Assembly (NCBI GenBank): GCA_911728455.2
Contig: OU452219.1
Coordinates: 24,482,227 to 24,546,226 of the forward strand
Direction: 5' to 3'
DNA from: Marthasterias glacialis
Lineage: Eukaryota; Echinodermata; Asteroidea; Forcipulatida; Asteriidae
DNA: 64,000 nt
The position numbers and the translations under genes were made by a program. This document shows, in pieces, positions 10,001-19,600 of this stretch. Each line of letters opens with the position of its first letter. Position 1 is the stretch's first letter. Below the pieces are notes generated by a model that ran no database searches, was not told where the DNA came from, and saw only the letters and a list, made by a program, of their open reading frames with translations.

Positions 10001-13000
10001 TTCAGATTAAGGTTGGTTTTTAAAATATAAAACAGTATAATGATATAGGTACTTTATTTTTGTATAGAAAATATTAACAATTGTTTCAAACTGGCTGCGT
10101 ATAGTGTTCACCGCATTGGATATAATGGGACATTTAACTAATCAAGAAGAATGATTTATTTTCCATATTTTGAAAATATTTTACATTTAGATCAATTAAA
10201 TTGAAGGTGGATTTTTTTAACTATTCATTTATGGGTCATAATTATATTTGCTGCATTTTGTGACTTCACTTTCCATTTTGTGTGGGTAACTAACATTTTG
10301 CTGTGTATTTTAATTGTGTATTCTTTTATTGTTAAGGATGGCACGAAGAACTCTCGATCTCGCTGGTACTTCGCAATTCAGCCAAAGTTGGAATGGTGAA
10401 ATTAAAGACCTGCCCAAATTATGTAAAAGGTAGAACCTTCCAAATATTGCAGGATCATTTGAAATTCATGGTTTTGTGTTTATTTATATCACATAAAATT
10501 AATTTATACTTTGGAGCACGAACATGGTATGACAGAATAGTTTTGTTTTATTCTTTCTGTTTTTATATCAAAGATATAGGTTCTACAACATCGGCTCATT
10601 GCACACCATTCGAGTGCTTTCTGACCGAAATGTAAAAGAAAAGCTAACAACCAGTGGTATACAAAAACATTATCTTCAATTGAAGTGTCAAAAAAGACAA
10701 ACAAATTTAACGGCTACACACTTCTTGTTGATTGACTGCAATTTTCAGACAGACCAAACTGTTAAAATCAAAGGTTTGTTTGTTCCCCATCAGTATACAG
10801 TACATGTGAAGACGGCTGATAAAACCAATGTGTTCTTCTCGTAGGTGGCGTGACATGTCCTCCTCCATATTCATTTACCTACAAATCAAACCAAGACCAA
10901 ACCCAATGTTACCACCTGTCAAACGCCGCTATGAATAAGTCATTAGCACACCAGTATTGCAAAAAGTTATCAGAAGACAGGATTGCTGAATGGAAAGTCG
11001 TTGAAGTTAATGAGAAGCAAGAAGATGATACAGTTTTTCGAAAGTAAGCAAATAGTTGACACGTAATTCTTTTTCATTAGTGTTGACTTCAGATGTATCA
11101 CACTGTCTCAAACTTTTATAACGAGGTTTTTAACGACAAAGTTTTGTAAATCAACTTGCAATGTTTTCCCAAGTGCAAATGCCGATTATGCTTTTGATAG
11201 TCCCTACATGAAGATAAATAATAATAATATTATTAATAATAATAAATATAATAGTACTAATAACAATGTTAAAAAGGAGATTGAATACTGATGTCTGTAA
11301 CCAAATCTATATTCAGAATCATGCTCTTTTTGCTATACTGAAAAAGACAAACTCAATTTCAAGCAGTAGCTTGTTTTTACTTTATGTTGTTATGTGTTTA
11401 AATCATGTTTTAAAATGTACTAAGTAATTTCATTTCAGGTTTGTTAGTTACGAAATTATGTGACTTAGTTTCGAATGCAATAAACGAAGTCGTGTAACTC
11501 CACCTGAAATGAATGAAAACAATAATAATAATAACTGTACAATAATAATGTTTTAAAAAAATAACAACAAGAATGATTTTTTTTTTAATTAGCTCTGTCG
11601 ATGCAAACGTCGCAGGTATCTGGCTGGGATTTACAAGTTACGCTGGTGACTGGCTATTAGATAGTGATCAAACCAATCAAACTTATTTCAATTGGGCGGA
11701 TACTGGACCAGGGGATCAAGAGTGCGTGTTCATGAACACAGCGAGTTCAACTACCAGAGCCTGGCAAGCTACGGAGTGCTCATCTGATCACCGAGTACTT
11801 TGTGAATATACAGGTGACTTTGGTAAGTGTCAAGTTCTTCAGTGATTGTAAACAAATGTTAAATATGGCAGTACAATATCTGCAGTTGAAATTCGAATAT
11901 TCAAGCTCGATTGTATAACTTGTTATAAAGTGTTTAAAGCTAATGTTTAAAGCTAGAATACAGGATTAGTATTCATTGAAAGTTTGTTTTATTAGTATCG
12001 GTCTGAAAGCTTACTGATCATAAAGGTTCAACACTACCGATCTCACATAGAAATATTTCTGTCTGAAATACTGTCGTGAAAATGAAATTTAAATACCCCG
12101 ATTTTAATTTCGGTTGTAACAATCGAAATTAGGGACACTGTGTTTACATGCTGAAAAGTGTGCATGATTTTTCACTAATGAGCCCAAATTTTCACAGGTT
12201 TGTTTTTTTCATGTATATTATTATTAAATCACACAAAGTTAGAATACTGCATTATCAGCTTTACCAATCCTACATTTAACCTTTAAATTCAACTACCGGA
12301 AGTATGACGATCTAGCACTCGTTATCGAACCATGAAGAAAGCCGAACCCTCATTACAATTTAAATATTATTAATCTAATAATCTCATCCTGATTGTTGTT
12401 ACCTTTCCAGGGACAACATTTTCATCAGCCCATGTACTACTTGGCCAAAATAAAAACATAACCCAGGCAAAGGAGTGCGGTGTGCCGCCCTCTGACGACA
12501 GTTTTGTTCACTTTTACACGTGCGCTGAGCCGAGGGCGACAGTGTCTCACGTGTTCGTATCCAAACCAACTGAATACAAAAATCAACTCATCATCTGCGA
12601 GTTGGTTGTGTACACGGTAAACGGTGAGTTCAGAAGTCGAGAGAGTTTTAAAATTCCATGCAGACTTAAATATGAGAAGAGAATACAAAACCCTCTAACA
12701 ACGTGTAGTTGTCAGTTGCTGCTAAAATAATGGTACGATGAACGATGTTAGCTGAAATCATTGCTTAAACCTCGGCCATTATTATTCGTTTTAGGTTTCC
12801 GTTTTGACCGGAAACGAGAGGATGTGAGTGAATGTACCTCTAAAAATCAATTGCTTACTTCCCCTGTTTTAAGTATGTCTGTGACACTGAGGATATTAAA
12901 TGGCTAAATATACGGTAGGATATGTGGTTTCAGCAGTCAGGTGTTCGATCTTCATTTCGTACCCTGAAGCCTGTTGTAAAAGTGTGTATGTCAATTCAAC

Positions 13001-14476
13001 GATGGCAAAGGGGGCTGTAATTACTATGTTTAGCCACGGGGTCCGCAATGATTCGCATACGTTGGAATGAAATCGACTCTGTCAAGTAAGAATTGACTCA
13101 CTGGTAGAATAAAAGTCGTGAGACTTTTTTGTGTGGATGTCGATGACGGTATCTGGGATTAACCTTCGGTCGGAGAAAGACTATTAGCCCATGTGTGTTC
13201 AATGCAATTCCAAGAGGATATTAAGGATGCCTGGGTAAATATTGGATAAGAATTGTTTGTAATGTTTGTCAATTAAACATATTAACTCGATCAGTGTTGC
13301 TGTTGGGTCCGCCCAATAGTCCGAGTCCGAGTTCAGAATCCTTACTACACTCGGGAGAGTCCGAGATGGGAATTGGAGTCCAGTAAATCCGAGTCCGGGT
13401 CATTCCTTGAAATTTCAGTTCATTTTAATATCCTACAGTTATGTGTGTGCGAACAAAGATAGTTCGCCTGAAAATCATTTTATTGAAAAGGGGGAAGGCT
13501 TCACATTTTAAACACTTAACTCGTCATATAGAGATCAATGACTTCGTGATTCGCTGCTACCCTGTGTGCACTGGTACGGGTACGGGCCCCCTACAGGGAC
13601 ATATGATGAAAACAAATTCACGTACCAAGATATAATTTGAGTTCTATATTCTTTAGTTGCTCACGAAATCATTTCATGCACTCGAAATCATTCTAGCTCT
13701 CGAACGAAATAACTGATTTCGTTCCCTCGAAATAAAGTATTTCGGACACTCGAAATCATTTCGTGCGCTCGAAAAAAATTCGTGCGCTCGATATCATTTT
13801 GCGCTCACGAAATCGTTTCGTGCACTCGATGAAAGTTGTTTCGAGCGCTCGAAATCATTTTGTCCCCTCGAAATCATTTCGAGCGCTCGAAATGGTTTAT
13901 TTCGTGCCATGCCCTCGAAATAAAGTATTTCGTACAATCGAAATTGTCTAGTGCGCTCTGAATGATTTCGTGAGCCAAAAGAAGAAGTAAAGAAAGAAGT
14001 AAAATTATTTCTGTTTTCATTAATTTATTTTGATCATGTCCCTTCAGGGGTTCCGCAAACTGGTCCACTTGGGCGGACAAAAGCTACTAATAATTATGCT
14101 ATAAGTAATGGGACTGAAACTGCAGAGTAAAACTGTATACATGATGTAAAATACTCATCACGAGTTCAGCTTGTTGGGAGAAAGTTGGTGTGTTGGGTTG
14201 TTTGCGTGTGTGTTTGTTTGTTTGTTTGTCGTCTTTTTTATGAAAAAAAAATACAGCACAAATGTTTTATGCTGACAATACGGTATAGGGAACCCAACAA
14301 TATGGCGGAATTGTTATCAGGACTGTAATTGACATTTTATTGATTGTTGTTGTTTACGTTTGTTCATCATCGTTTTGTATTAATTACCCCCTCCCTTTCA
14401 TTTCCATTCAGACTCTCTGGTTGGCGTAGCTGATACGATAACCTTCGAAACATCAACTAAAAATCCGATCAACTGA
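6959..14476 (+). CDS. Chimeric lectin-like protein gene: EGF, unnamed domain(s), C-type lectin, partial fucolectin-like (5' end missing)
   Basis: This is a plus-strand multi-exon gene read from splice consensus and phase continuity. Exons in order: 6959-7090, 7407-7510, 7834-7985, 8546-8754, 9294-9365, 10337-10429, 10580-10773, 10845-11043, 11593-11822, 12411-12623, then a terminal exon. The product, at least about 550 residues without its N-terminus, is probably secreted or cell-surface. It has an EGF repeat, a short helical linker, about 200 residues matching no domain I can name, a six-cysteine C-type lectin domain, and a C-terminal piece like an F5/8-type fucolectin. Most junctions are phase 1, the usual state for shuffled extracellular modules. 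One junction (10429/10580) does not keep frame under canonical sites. The role is unknown; cell adhesion or innate recognition is inferred from domain types. Confidence 0.7.
7407..7510 (+). CDS. Exon: polar helical linker after the EGF domain
   Basis: The acceptor is TTTATATTAG, phase 1, and the exon ends before GTTAGT in phase 0. It encodes a 34-residue stretch rich in Lys, Asn, Leu and Thr (for example [16 protein letters not shown]), which could form a short amphipathic helix or coiled coil. Phases fit both neighbouring exons. Confidence 0.6.
7834..7985 (+). CDS. Exon: first half of unnamed extracellular domain
   Basis: The acceptor is TTCCATCATCAG, phase 0. The donor at 7986 (GTTAGA) leaves phase 2, which matches the next exon. 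The peptide has the look of a folded beta domain, with [14 protein letters not shown] and [15 protein letters not shown]. It has two N-glycosylation sequons (N-G-S, N-V-T). I recall similar uncharacterised repeats (a WFS..NL..SPW.DL pattern) in invertebrate proteins but cannot name the family. Confidence 0.6.
8101..8269. mobile_element. Intronic MITE with 22-bp termini and TA flanks
   Basis: The left terminus TACGGAAGCGCATTGCTGCT and the right terminus (reverse complement TACGGAAACGCATTGCTGCC) match at 20 of 22 positions. The centre is itself palindromic (TCGTTTGAACGAGAAG ... CTCTCGTTCGAACGA). Terminal TA dinucleotides fit a Tc1/mariner-like or similar TA-targeting mobiliser. It sits in the intron between exons 7834-7985 and 8546-8754. 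Confidence 0.75.
8546..8754 (+). CDS. Exon: second half of unnamed extracellular domain
   Basis: The acceptor ...TCATGTACAG enters in phase 2 and the donor is GTATGT, phase 1 out. It encodes a Trp/Cys/Pro-rich stretch with [31 protein letters not shown] and [14 protein letters not shown]. The two cysteines and the W..DAP..MLYS arrangement look like the core of a compact secreted domain. Composition and length argue strongly that this is real coding sequence. The domain is not one I can name. Confidence 0.7.
9294..9365 (+). CDS. Exon: Ser/Pro/Thr-containing linker with CxxC
   Basis: The acceptor is TTGTATATAG and the donor GTAAGT. The exon is 72 nt with phase 1 at both ends, so it could be skipped without changing frame. 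It encodes a flexible segment ([16 protein letters not shown]) followed by CQTC. Confidence 0.6.
9525..9642. mobile_element. Short MITE, ATAACACCC termini
   Basis: The left end is ATAACACCCCGTA and the right end TAGGGTGTTAT. It shares the internal segment ACTCTAAACCAATCAAAGAG with the related copy at 15841-16060, so it is a family member and not a chance inverted repeat. It is intronic in the lectin-like gene. Confidence 0.65.
10337..10429 (+). CDS. Exon: beta-rich segment, second unnamed domain (start)
   Basis: It enters in phase 1 after ATTGTTAAG and encodes [20 protein letters not shown] then KLKTCPNYV. The most natural donors (GTAAAA at 10423 or GTAGAA at 10430) leave phase 0 or 1, whereas the next recognisable exon needs phase 2. 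A weak donor at 10476 (GTGTTT) would restore the frame and extend this exon to 10475. The border is therefore uncertain. Confidence 0.55.
10580..10773 (+). CDS. Exon: second unnamed domain (end)
   Basis: The acceptor AAGATATAG follows a pyrimidine-rich tract, with an alternative start at 10574. The donor GTTTGT leaves phase 1, as the following C-type lectin exon requires. The frame encodes [15 protein letters not shown] then [11 protein letters not shown] and [12 protein letters not shown]. These have the alternating hydrophobic pattern of beta strands, two cysteines and an N-L-T sequon. The reading frame is one base out from the preceding exon's natural donor. Confidence 0.6.
10845..11043 (+). 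CDS. Exon: C-type lectin domain, first half
   Basis: The acceptor is TTCTTCTCGTAG (phase 1) and the donor GTAAGC (phase 2 out). It encodes the opening of a long-form C-type lectin fold: [11 protein letters not shown], then [19 protein letters not shown]. These give the first two cysteines of the N-terminal hairpin and the first core cysteine after the amphipathic helix. Confidence 0.8.
11593..11822 (+). CDS. Exon: C-type lectin domain, second half
   Basis: The acceptor TTTTTTTAATTAG enters in phase 2, fitting the previous exon. The donor is GTAAGT, phase 1 out. It carries the WLG core motif ([14 protein letters not shown]) and the [19 protein letters not shown] and RVLCEY elements with the remaining conserved cysteines. 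The EPN/QPD position reads GPG and the WND position reads WQA, so the canonical calcium/sugar site appears absent. Binding by another route, or protein-protein contact, is more likely. Confidence 0.8.
12010..12200 (+). repeat. Dispersed repeat, copy 1 (with 43290-43455)
   Basis: Intronic in the lectin-like gene. It matches the 43.3-kb copy at several blocks of 9-14 bp in collinear order, as expected of two old copies of one interspersed element. Confidence 0.55.
12411..12623 (+). CDS. Exon: C-terminal half of an F5/8-type (fucolectin-like) domain
   Basis: The acceptor is TACCTTTCCAG and the donor GTGAGT; both ends are phase 1. The pattern CGVPPSD ... FYTC ... SHVFVSKP ... [12 protein letters not shown] matches the final strands of fucolectin/tachylectin-4-pentraxin-type galactose-binding domains (cf. 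R-V-x-V-x-x-P ... L-T-L-C-E-V-x-V). Such domains usually span about 140 residues. Only about 71 are here and no upstream half was found, so the module looks truncated. Confidence 0.65.
13659..13975. mobile_element. Foldback element built of ~20-bp self-complementary repeats
   Basis: About a dozen degenerate units of the form CTCGAAATCATTTCGTGCG, each nearly palindromic, fill the interval. The outer ends GCTCACGAAATCATTT (13659-13674) and GAATGATTTCGTGAGC (13960-13975) are in inverted orientation and define element borders. It is intronic, before the last exon of the lectin-like gene. Confidence 0.7.
14412..14476 (+). CDS. Candidate terminal exon A of the lectin-like gene
   Basis: The acceptor CATTTCCATTCAG enters in phase 1, matching the 12411-12623 exon. 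It encodes 20 residues ([20 protein letters not shown] after the split codon) and a TGA at 14474-14476. An AATAAA lies downstream at 14831-14836, giving a 3' UTR of about 380 nt. Confidence 0.45.
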
Positions 14477-14830
14477 GGTCAACTGCAATCAACCGAGATC
14501 GATTGATATTTATGAATCAATGAGTAAAACAAGGCATCGTAAAGGCTACTTTCTTCTTATATCTGATGACAAATTCCTATTTCTTGTACATAATTTTGAC
14601 TTACACAATGTATAAGCACTGTGTAGTTTTTATTTATTCATTATTCATTGTATCCGATATTAAACACATTTACAGGATAAAGTTATTATTGTTATGTATT
14701 GTGTACAACTATTGTTATTTTACTTTTACTAACGATTTCTGGAATATTATTAAACCTCCTTATTTTGTAGTCTTTATCTTATATATTTTAAATGAACGGT
14801 TTTAAGTTCAAAGAATAACTGTCCTGTTCA

Positions 14831-14836
14831 AATAAA
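14831..14836 (+). terminator. Polyadenylation signal AATAAA (for terminal exon A)
   Basis: Canonical hexamer about 355 nt after the TGA of candidate terminal exon A, in an AT-rich 3' flank. Confidence 0.4.
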
Positions 14837-14907
14837 CTACATCATTGTAAATGAAAAAAAAATAGCAATAATAATTTATACTTCTTAACCTAATTATCTT
14901 ATTTCAG

Positions 14908-15131
14908 GATGTTTGACATTTTATTTCAACTCTCCAAATTATACATTTCTTGCGATGTATAAAATTGACCGTAAGAAATTTGTTCAATCTAGATTCGCAA
15001 TTAACCAACGAGACTATTACGGACATGGCACAGTTTTCATAGTTCGTCAGGTCATTTTTCTGGTCTATCAACAGAACCAAAAACAACCAGTGCCATGTCT
15101 TAAAACAATAACTCAAGATCCTTCCCTGTAG
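14908..15131 (+). CDS. Candidate alternative terminal exon B of the lectin-like gene
   Basis: A strong acceptor (ATCTTATTTCAG) enters in phase 1, so it could splice directly to 12411-12623. It stays open for 74 codons to a TAG at 15129-15131, with AATAAA downstream at 15308-15313. The peptide (CLTFYFNSPNYTFLAMYKID ... RDYYGHGTVFIVRQ) is not low complexity but matches nothing I recognise. It may be a true alternative end, an exon of another gene, or chance. Confidence 0.3.
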
Positions 15132-15307
15132 ATCTCATATGAGAACTTATAAGAGTAACGAATATTGTATTTACTTCAAGAAGACGGTACTGATGTTTAC
15201 ACAAAGATAGAAGCCTCAAACTGGGGTTGTTTGCATGACGTGCTTATGCCTTCATTTCATAGGATCAAGGGAGTTGTTAGCTCAAGGGTAAGATCATAAG
15301 TTAATTC

Positions 15308-15313
15308 AATAAA
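15308..15313 (+). terminator. Polyadenylation signal AATAAA (for terminal exon B)
   Basis: Canonical hexamer 177 nt after the stop of candidate terminal exon B. Confidence 0.3.
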
Positions 15314-15692
15314 ATATTCTGGCCGAAATAATCAAATCAAACTCGAGAGTAAATTTTTCTTAATCTGCGAAAGGAAGCATTTCGAAGAAACAGACTGTTC
15401 ACCCACGTTTTTGAAACACAAAATTTTAGACAAAATCCTGACAGTAACTTGCAGTTGTATAGAAAATAATACTTGTATATGTCAGAACTTGTAATTAATT
15501 CTTTTATTCAATAATAAATAAAAACATCCAGAACGATTTAATAAGCTGTTCTGGAGTGAACAGATCTTTTTACTTATATTATTATGATATTTCACTGCAC
15601 ACCACAATCTCTTTGAAACTAAAGTAATTTGTAAATGTTACATGTTTTTAAACGTAATTATCAGCTATTATTATGAGTGTGATAATAAAGTA

Positions 15693-16060
15693 GTATACAA
15701 ATATTGAATGTTTCGAGTGCTATAGTTAAAACTACGGTTCCCGAAGTGAACCCGGCGTGATCCGAGAACGCTCCGGGGATCACCGCGAGGGAGTCGTAGT
15801 TTTAACCATAGCACGAGAAAGAGCAGTCAATATTTGTTTTATAACACCCCGTATTGCGCCTAGACGTCTAAGTAGAAACTGCTGGTGTTATGGGTATAGA
15901 ATTGGTTTCTATGGGTATAGTACATTGGTTAATATGGGATAGTACATCGGTTGCTACGGTTACAGCGCGTTGCGTTCGCGCGGCTGTCTAGTAAAAATAA
16001 GACATATATGTGACGCGCTCTAAACCAATAAAAAGGCAGAATATTTGTAAGGGGTATTGT
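15693..16060. mobile_element. Composite transposon remnant: palindromic 150-bp arm pair plus ATAACACCCC element
   Basis: Positions 15714-15735 (GAGTGCTATAGTTAAAACTAC) and 15795-15815 (GTAGTTTTAACCATAGCAC) are inverted. The inversion continues outward into TATACAAATATTGA / TCAATATTTG, giving a hairpin of about 150 bp with a GC-rich loop. The right flank (15841-16060) starts with ATAACACCCCGTA and contains CTCTAAACCAATAAAAAG, making it a relative of the MITE at 9525-9642. The two parts may be one family or a nested insertion. Confidence 0.6.
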
Positions 16061-16399
16061 CATAAATTATGTGATACACTTTTAGTAAAATCTTGACAAA
16101 CGCATTCTTGCTTTATTTTAGTCTTAAATTTTACGGAACTTATCACATGTTCAGCTTCAATCATTTTCCCGTTTTTGAAAAAATGTATTAAGTTAACAAT
16201 AAAGTGCATGTTCTTATGGTTCAACGTGACAGATGATCAATATATTTTGAGCCACTCCAGTGTATAGAGGGTACAACAGGTTCGTTTGCCTTGTAGCACA
16301 TCAATATGGACACTTCTCTTTGTCAATTTTGACCTGGGTCTTTTAGAGTGTTGTAGATTACTGTAAAAATGTACGTGCTAAGTTTTTTCAACATGAGTA

Positions 16400-16614
16400 A
16401 GGGCCATGTCACACGAGGCAATTTACCGACAACCAGTTCCAACCATCTCCAAGAAGAAAAGGCATTCACATTTGAATTTGCACCTAATTTTCTTGTGGAA
16501 TGGAAGACACTGTTAGAAAAATAATCCCTGTACTGCCAAAGTGTTTCTTTTGCATGCGGTGCAGTTGGTTGCCTCCAAGTTGCCAGTAAAAATGGCCCTG
16601 TGCGACATGGTCCT
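16400..16614. mobile_element. MITE with AGGGCCATGTCACAC termini
   Basis: The left end AGGGCCATGTCACACGAGGC and the right end (reverse complement AGGACCATGTCGCACAGGGC) match over most of 20 bp, and homology continues inward (CAACCA / TGGTTG). 215 bp, no coding capacity. Confidence 0.65.
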
Positions 16615-19600
16615 AAGTTTCAAAATTGATCCTATTCCTTTATGTAATCAAATAAAGATAATTAAGAAAAAACTAACTTGTTGCGGGTATGCCCTAATTA
16701 TTATTTCTGGTGTTTGGAACCAAAGTAGGCACAGTCCTTAAGATCATTAGAGGCCTTGCAAGTCTCGCGAGTATTCAAACATTGGGACCCGTTAAAGTGC
16801 GATTTTGTTTCGGGTGCTTCACACATCAAAATGTTGTCATACACGCAAGTATTTTACGGTCTGTTGAAATTTGTAATGAGTTTCATTATTTTGGTTTTGC
16901 ATTATATAGATCTTAGTATAAATTGAGTTCATCGGCCCACTGCTTCTATGAAGAAAAACACGTTGTTAGGAAAAAATATAAGCCCTTGATATTTAATTTC
17001 CTGATTCAAAGCCATATATTTTTAGATTTAAGTTACTTTGATTGAAACAAATATCATTAACATGCAAATAATGAACGGCCTTATGTAGCATTGAGCTGAC
17101 GTCACGAGGATATTATGCTTTGAGGGCTGAGTGGGAGTGGATATTGGGGGGAAAACAAGCTGACCATTGTACTCTACAAGCTTAGTTCAGCTTTGTACAA
17201 ACTACTATTCTGCTACGTCATTCTATTGACAGCTATCTAAGGGGAATAAAATCTGATCTGATGCTTCCTGCCTTTGAAGGCAGGATAAGTATAAATTAGA
17301 GTCAAATCATTTTTAAAAGGGAACTTGGAATAGAGAAACGATTGCCCTAACTGTTAAACTCTGCTTCTCTTGGCATGACTTGGGAACAATTTTTCCTCAA
17401 ATTCAGTATCGTCGATATAATCAACATAACACATTTGCAGGTTTTATGTTTATTGAATAGAAAGTAGAATGAATGAATGGTCTCCGAAAAACGATGCTAT
17501 GCTATCCATTACATGATATAAATAGACCTATTCAGAAGGTTGGTGATGATTGTCAACTCAACACTGTGTACGGAGCGATGCTTGATGAAAACGTAGTTTA
17601 AAAATAGACGCTCATTTACAATCTAAGAACGACTATAGGTTAAGAATTGATGAGGAAAATTACAAATCTAGGTCAATATGATCCAAATTCATGGTCAGTG
17701 ACAGGGAATAGAAGTCAGCAACACATTCGTAACATTTATTTGGTGACTGCTTTGTATGGTTCTATCATACATTGCTTTCCCTTGTTTACGACCAATCCTC
17801 AGGGGAGACGTTTACGTCAATGTGAGCACAATTTGATTGTTAATACCCACTATTCACTTCCAATGATACGAACCAATGCTGATATGCATTAAACCTGCAA
17901 TCATAATCAAATCTAAGAACATTCCATATACGAAACCGTACATTATTGACTTATTATCAAATTAAATTAACAGGTCAGGAGGATGTACTCTCGATGTCAC
18001 ATTATAAAGCATTGTGGTCCATTCAGACACAACTCGTTGTAGGTTTCGATCTATCTTTAATACTCATACTTAACTGCCGTGGGATTATTTTATATTTTCT
18101 AACCCGGTGCTGATCTAAAACAATAAAGAACAAACTATTGATTGCCTTAAGCGGGAAGAGATTTTTATATGTTGTATATTATGTACACCCCATAACTCCC
18201 CATGTCGGTCAATAAGCCATAGGCCTACCCTTATATAGTCGAATTGTTGCTCTACCTGTATGTCGCATCACTCAACCACACCTAAAGGCATCTTTTACGT
18301 ACGGGTGAGAGAAGTCGATCCCACAGGTCCTGTGGGGACATACAATCCAATTACACGGAGTAATTTCTAGGCCCGGAGAAAAAGACATCTTTCTAGGTTG
18401 GGTATAATGTGTTTAGCCTATTCACAAATTTAATACCATAACTTAGAAGTTGCTTTCAATGACACGGTGACTTCTTTGAAGGGGAGGGGGAGGAGAGAAA
18501 GGGGCGCGTTAGTAGTGGGTGTTAGTCACTTGAATCTCCAATACATTTAAGTATTTAAGATCTTTAGTAACCACAGCGACTCAGCAGACCTCGTGGAATT
18601 CTCTCATTTCGAGAATTAACATATTCCGTGATCGATATAACCGTATTTCGCAGAACCTTATATCGAGTGCCTGCCCGAGTCAGGCATGCGTAGTGTGTCT
18701 CTCGGCGCGGTGTTTCAGCATTGACAGCGGAATAGCCGTTGGATCGTAGATGATGGAGGGACCCCTGGTTGCATTTGGGCAAACATAGGAGGTACACCAG
18801 GGATCTTGTGTACACAAAAACACACTATTTGCAAATTAAAACCAGCACCATTTAAAGATATAGTGCAACATTGTTTGAAGAAATAAAACTATAACAAAAG
18901 TGAAATTTGTCAGCTAATATAAAAAGAGTCCGAAGGAAATAGTATAACCATCCAAATAATTAGATCAATAAATAAATCAGATTTTGAATTAATTAAAGGG
19001 TGCTCTTTCTTTTATACCAAAGTACACATGAACGAGGCAAAAGCTTTTCGCTTATTTTCCCCTCAAATACTGCCTTATCATTATTTTCACTCAGTGAATC
19101 ATGGTAAGGTTGATTATTACTACGCCCTCTGTCTCGGTATAAACTTAAAACATGTTACGAGAATGACAAGTTGCCTAAGCATTTAAGACAGGTTACTGAT
19201 AATTTAAGAACCAATCCTCCTGCGATATAATCATGCTTCAAATGCTCTCATGTAGTCGAGAATGATGAGTTAACATGTTGAAAAATGTTGTGATGCCACA
19301 TCACACCAATCGTTCCAATTACTTGCAGTGACTCGATCAGTGTTGCACATTATACCTGTCGCTTAAACTCAGTAAATAGGTTTTGAAATCTATACGGTTT
19401 GAATACCCTTGGTGTTGCATATCTTTTATTTGGAAAAATTAGCAAAAAAACCTCTATTTTAACCGAGGGTGTTTTACACACGGTGTTTATTACGATCGTG
19501 ACTAAACCGACTTGTACACACAAACTAAAACTCTATACAACTCCTTTGCACTTTCTTCTTTTTTCACATAAACTTTAACTCAATACTCCGATGTCTCGGG

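Noticed and set aside
18564..18815. Minus-strand 83-codon frame
   Set aside because: Moderate GC but no recognisable motif and no clear splice sites.
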